Assembly: GCF_013166605.1 (NCBI RefSeq)
Contig: NZ_JABKKF010000004.1
Coordinates: forward strand, 62,001-126,000
DNA: 64,000 nucleotides
Direction: 5' to 3'
Source: Xylanibacter muris
GTDB taxonomy: Bacteria > Bacteroidota > Bacteroidia > Bacteroidales > Bacteroidaceae
Part shown: one piece after another, positions 63,979 to 64,000 of the stretch
Position numbering within the stretch: the first letter of the stretch is position 1
How the letters are laid out: each line of letters starts with the position of its first letter
Made by a program: the position numbers and the translations under genes
The notes under the pieces: model-generated
Databases searched by the model: none
Told to the model about the DNA's origin: nothing
What the model saw: the letters and a program-made list of their open reading frames with translations, nothing else

Positions 63979-64000
63979 CGCAGAATTCGCGAAACCACGG

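Overview
The window is chromosomal DNA from a member of the order Bacteroidales, most likely a Prevotellaceae or Bacteroidaceae relative. This rests on lineage-typical genes: type IX secretion components PorU and PorV, a MurF-Alr fusion, the bifunctional fucose enzyme Fkp, and GSCFA, DUF3098 and DUF1599 proteins. It also rests on a MalQ with N-terminal starch-binding domains and on promoters of the Bacteroidetes type (TTTG, about 19-21 bases, then TAnnTTTG). Most genes lack a clear Shine-Dalgarno sequence. No rRNA, tRNA, CRISPR array, insertion sequence or prophage was seen.

Layout, left to right. 1-4751 (minus): a FAH-fold hydrolase gene, porU and the 5' part of porV. 4891-7776 (minus): translation operon rplM-rpsI-rpsB-tsf with a terminator. 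8065-11751 (minus): a SprT-like gene, class II ribonucleotide reductase nrdJ and folB. 12045-17375 (minus): alpha-glucan genes malQ, a SusA-like amylase and a maltose acetyltransferase-like gene. 17714-19183: an ExuT-like sugar-acid transporter. 19622-25670 (minus): fkp, GSCFA and murF-alr. 25883-29880: a nitroreductase, two glycosyltransferases and an alpha/beta hydrolase. 30363-34581: fucP and a YfhO-type membrane protein. 34806-36045: mtnN-luxS, the two-step S-adenosylhomocysteine salvage route. 36242-38838: typA and rpsO, divergent. 38906-44297 (minus): ftsX, DUF3098, uppP, truB, queA, folK and a FISUMP-type protein. 44561: a radical SAM gene. 45440-52109 (minus): an RND efflux operon ending in an lpxA-like gene. 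52312-61443: CCA-adding enzyme, a lipoprotein, DUF1599, a DoxX-type protein fused in frame to triosephosphate isomerase, a SPOR protein, folE, a tadA-like gene, yraN, birA and pyrH. 61702-63879: a secreted M6 metalloprotease.

The genes are largely core housekeeping: translation, folate (folB, folK, folE), tRNA modification, cell envelope, fucose and starch use. The unexplained structure is mainly between genes. There are at least four repeat types: (a) GTAG-headed hairpin pairs resembling REP/BIME elements; (b) a TCAAACATGTTTGA palindrome element that sits near gene ends; (c) two four-unit arrays with an exact 22-base period and palindromic units, each in a divergent promoter region beside a REP-like fragment; (d) a 53-base promoter-plus-leader cassette present upstream of a glycosyltransferase gene and twice upstream of the tadA-like gene. 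The coding oddities are the DoxX-TPI read-through fusion and an LpxA-like protein whose C-terminal nucleotide-sugar motif is changed. I found no clear sign of a wholly new multi-gene system; the repeat families and the fusion are the best leads.
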